A stretch of DNA of 64,000 nt from Geothermovivens sp964644845 (GTDB lineage: Bacteria; Zhuqueibacterota; Zhuqueibacteria; Oleimicrobiales; Geothermoviventaceae), in NCBI GenBank assembly GCA_964644845.1, contig CAZXXS010000097.1, forward strand, positions 124,001-188,000. Direction: 5' to 3'. The notes beneath the pieces were generated by a model. The model worked only from the letters and a program-made list of their open reading frames with translations. It was not told the origin of the DNA and ran no database searches. The translations under genes were made by a program, and so were the position numbers. Of this stretch, positions 63,279 to 64,000 are shown in pieces (position 1 is the stretch's first letter; the number at the start of each line of letters is the position of its first letter).

Positions 63279-64000
63279 ATGCTGAAATTGCGAAAATGTC
63301 TGCTGACTGGCGCGACGGGGCTGCTTTTCCTGGCACTCGGGTTTTCTGGGTATGCTGGCACGGCTCCCCGCAATCTGGCAAAAGACCTGTCTGAAGATCT
63401 CAAGAACGCCAGAACGGAGCGACAGCTGGTGCAAGTCGTGCAGCGGGTTCAGACGTACCAACAGGAGCAAGAAGCTCGAGTTCAGGCAGCGTTGAAAGGG
63501 GTGCGGGCTAAGCAGGCGTTACTTCAAACGGCACGAAAGGCGATTTCTCCAGATGTACGCGTCCGTGCGGCGGTGCTGGCTGTCCGCGGGATGCTCCAGA
63601 GAGGGCAGAGTGTCGGCCTGGAAATTGAAAAAGCTCGAAAGGCCTACGGTGTCGCCGATGTGGCTGGGCGGGGTACAATCTCGGGCAAAGTGACGGTGGC
63701 CGGAGAGGCTCCGGAGGGCGACGTCGAGGTGGTGGCGTTTGATACGCTTGGGTACGTGGCGGATGTTGCACGCGTTGGCCCGCGAAACGCCAGGTACGTT
63801 TTGACAGTTCCCCCGGGCCGCTACTACCTGATGACGGTGAGCACGGGGTACGTCGACGAGATGTACGACGACATCCCGGCCCCCTTTGGCTCGAAAGAAG
63901 GGTGGCGTGCGGCAACTCTGGTGACTGTGAATGCTGCCGAACAGGTTGGGGACATCGATTTCGATCTGGACGTTGGCGCTACGATCACTGGGAAAATCTT
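63279..64000 (+). CDS. Secreted protein with carboxypeptidase-regulatory-like domain, N-terminal part
   Basis: The frame from ATG 63279 is open to the right edge, giving 240 codons of a longer gene. After a signal peptide (LLTGATGLLFLALGFSGYAG) comes a helical, charged region (about residues 35-120, coiled-coil-like) and then, from GTISGKVTVAGEAPEGDVEVVAFD, a beta-sandwich domain of the carboxypeptidase-regulatory/transthyretin-like type with VPPGRYYLMTVSTGYVDEMYDD; a second such unit seems to begin at DLDVGATITGKI. These domains are common in large FCB surface proteins that end in sorting domains. Its Shine-Dalgarno AAGGAGGTGA is one of the strongest in the window. Confidence 0.85.
   Translation, partial: MLKLRKCLLTGATGLLFLALGFSGYAGTAPRNLAKDLSEDLKNARTERQLVQVVQRVQTYQQEQEARVQAALKGVRAKQALLQTARKAISPDVRVRAAVLAVRGMLQRGQSVGLEIEKARKAYGVADVAGRGTISGKVTVAGEAPEGDVEVVAFDTLGYVADVARVGPRNARYVLTVPPGRYYLMTVSTGYVDEMYDDIPAPFGSKEGWRAATLVTVNAAEQVGDIDFDLDVGATITGKI

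Overview
The window is a bacterial chromosome segment of moderately high GC. It looks like a Gram-negative member of the FCB superphylum outside Bacteroidota proper (KSB1- or Calditrichota-like); this placement is inference. For it: a SprA homologue, a PorV-family protein and secreted proteins with type A (FlgD-like) C-terminal sorting domains, which together are parts of a type IX secretion (T9SS) pathway, plus LptF/LptG, LolA and Omp85-type barrels that prove an outer membrane. Against typical Bacteroidota: the promoters I can read are classical -35/-10 pairs (TTGACA, 17 bp, TATAAT-like) and genes have strong Shine-Dalgarno sites. GTG and TTG starts are frequent.

Layout. 1-7080 (+): end of an acetyl xylan esterase-like gene, a UroD-like protein, then three tandem Tat-exported sulfatases, suggesting use of sulfated, acetylated polysaccharide. 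8447-13028 (-): two DUF5683 paralogues behind a large protein joining a zinc-protease-like domain, a beta-propeller and an Omp85-like barrel. 13134-13554 (-): a small antitoxin-like gene and a frameshifted PIN-toxin remnant. 13753-18226 (-): an M6-like secreted protein with a degenerate zinc site, and porV, which has its own promoter and a long leader with an attenuator-like hairpin. 19444-25200 (+): oligoendopeptidase F, a cysteine desulfurase-selenophosphate synthetase fusion, and a polytopic membrane protein. 26267-29774 (+): a secreted dockerin-tailed protein followed by a sorting-domain protein whose N-terminus may be cohesin-like.

30546-33318 (-): sulfur operon of sulfide:quinone oxidoreductase-like, DUF1641, TusE/DsrC-like and DsrE-like genes. 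33319-34766: gene-free and rich in short palindromes and a direct repeat. 34767-38287 (-): MarR regulator and a UPF0182 membrane protein. 39400-50555 (+): aminotransferase with attenuator leader, gcvT, comB, thiE, ftsK, lolA, then a Wzc-type tyrosine autokinase, an SLBB-only protein and an UpxY/NusG-like antiterminator. 50559-53014 (-): lptF-lptG. 53998-62801 (+): sprA, an M28 glutaminyl-cyclase-like lipoprotein, prmA and a DUF4390 protein. A secreted protein with a carboxypeptidase-regulatory-like domain runs off the right edge.

About 10 kb lies in gaps of 0.3-1.4 kb where I found no convincing gene. I saw no tRNA, rRNA, CRISPR array, intact insertion sequence or prophage.
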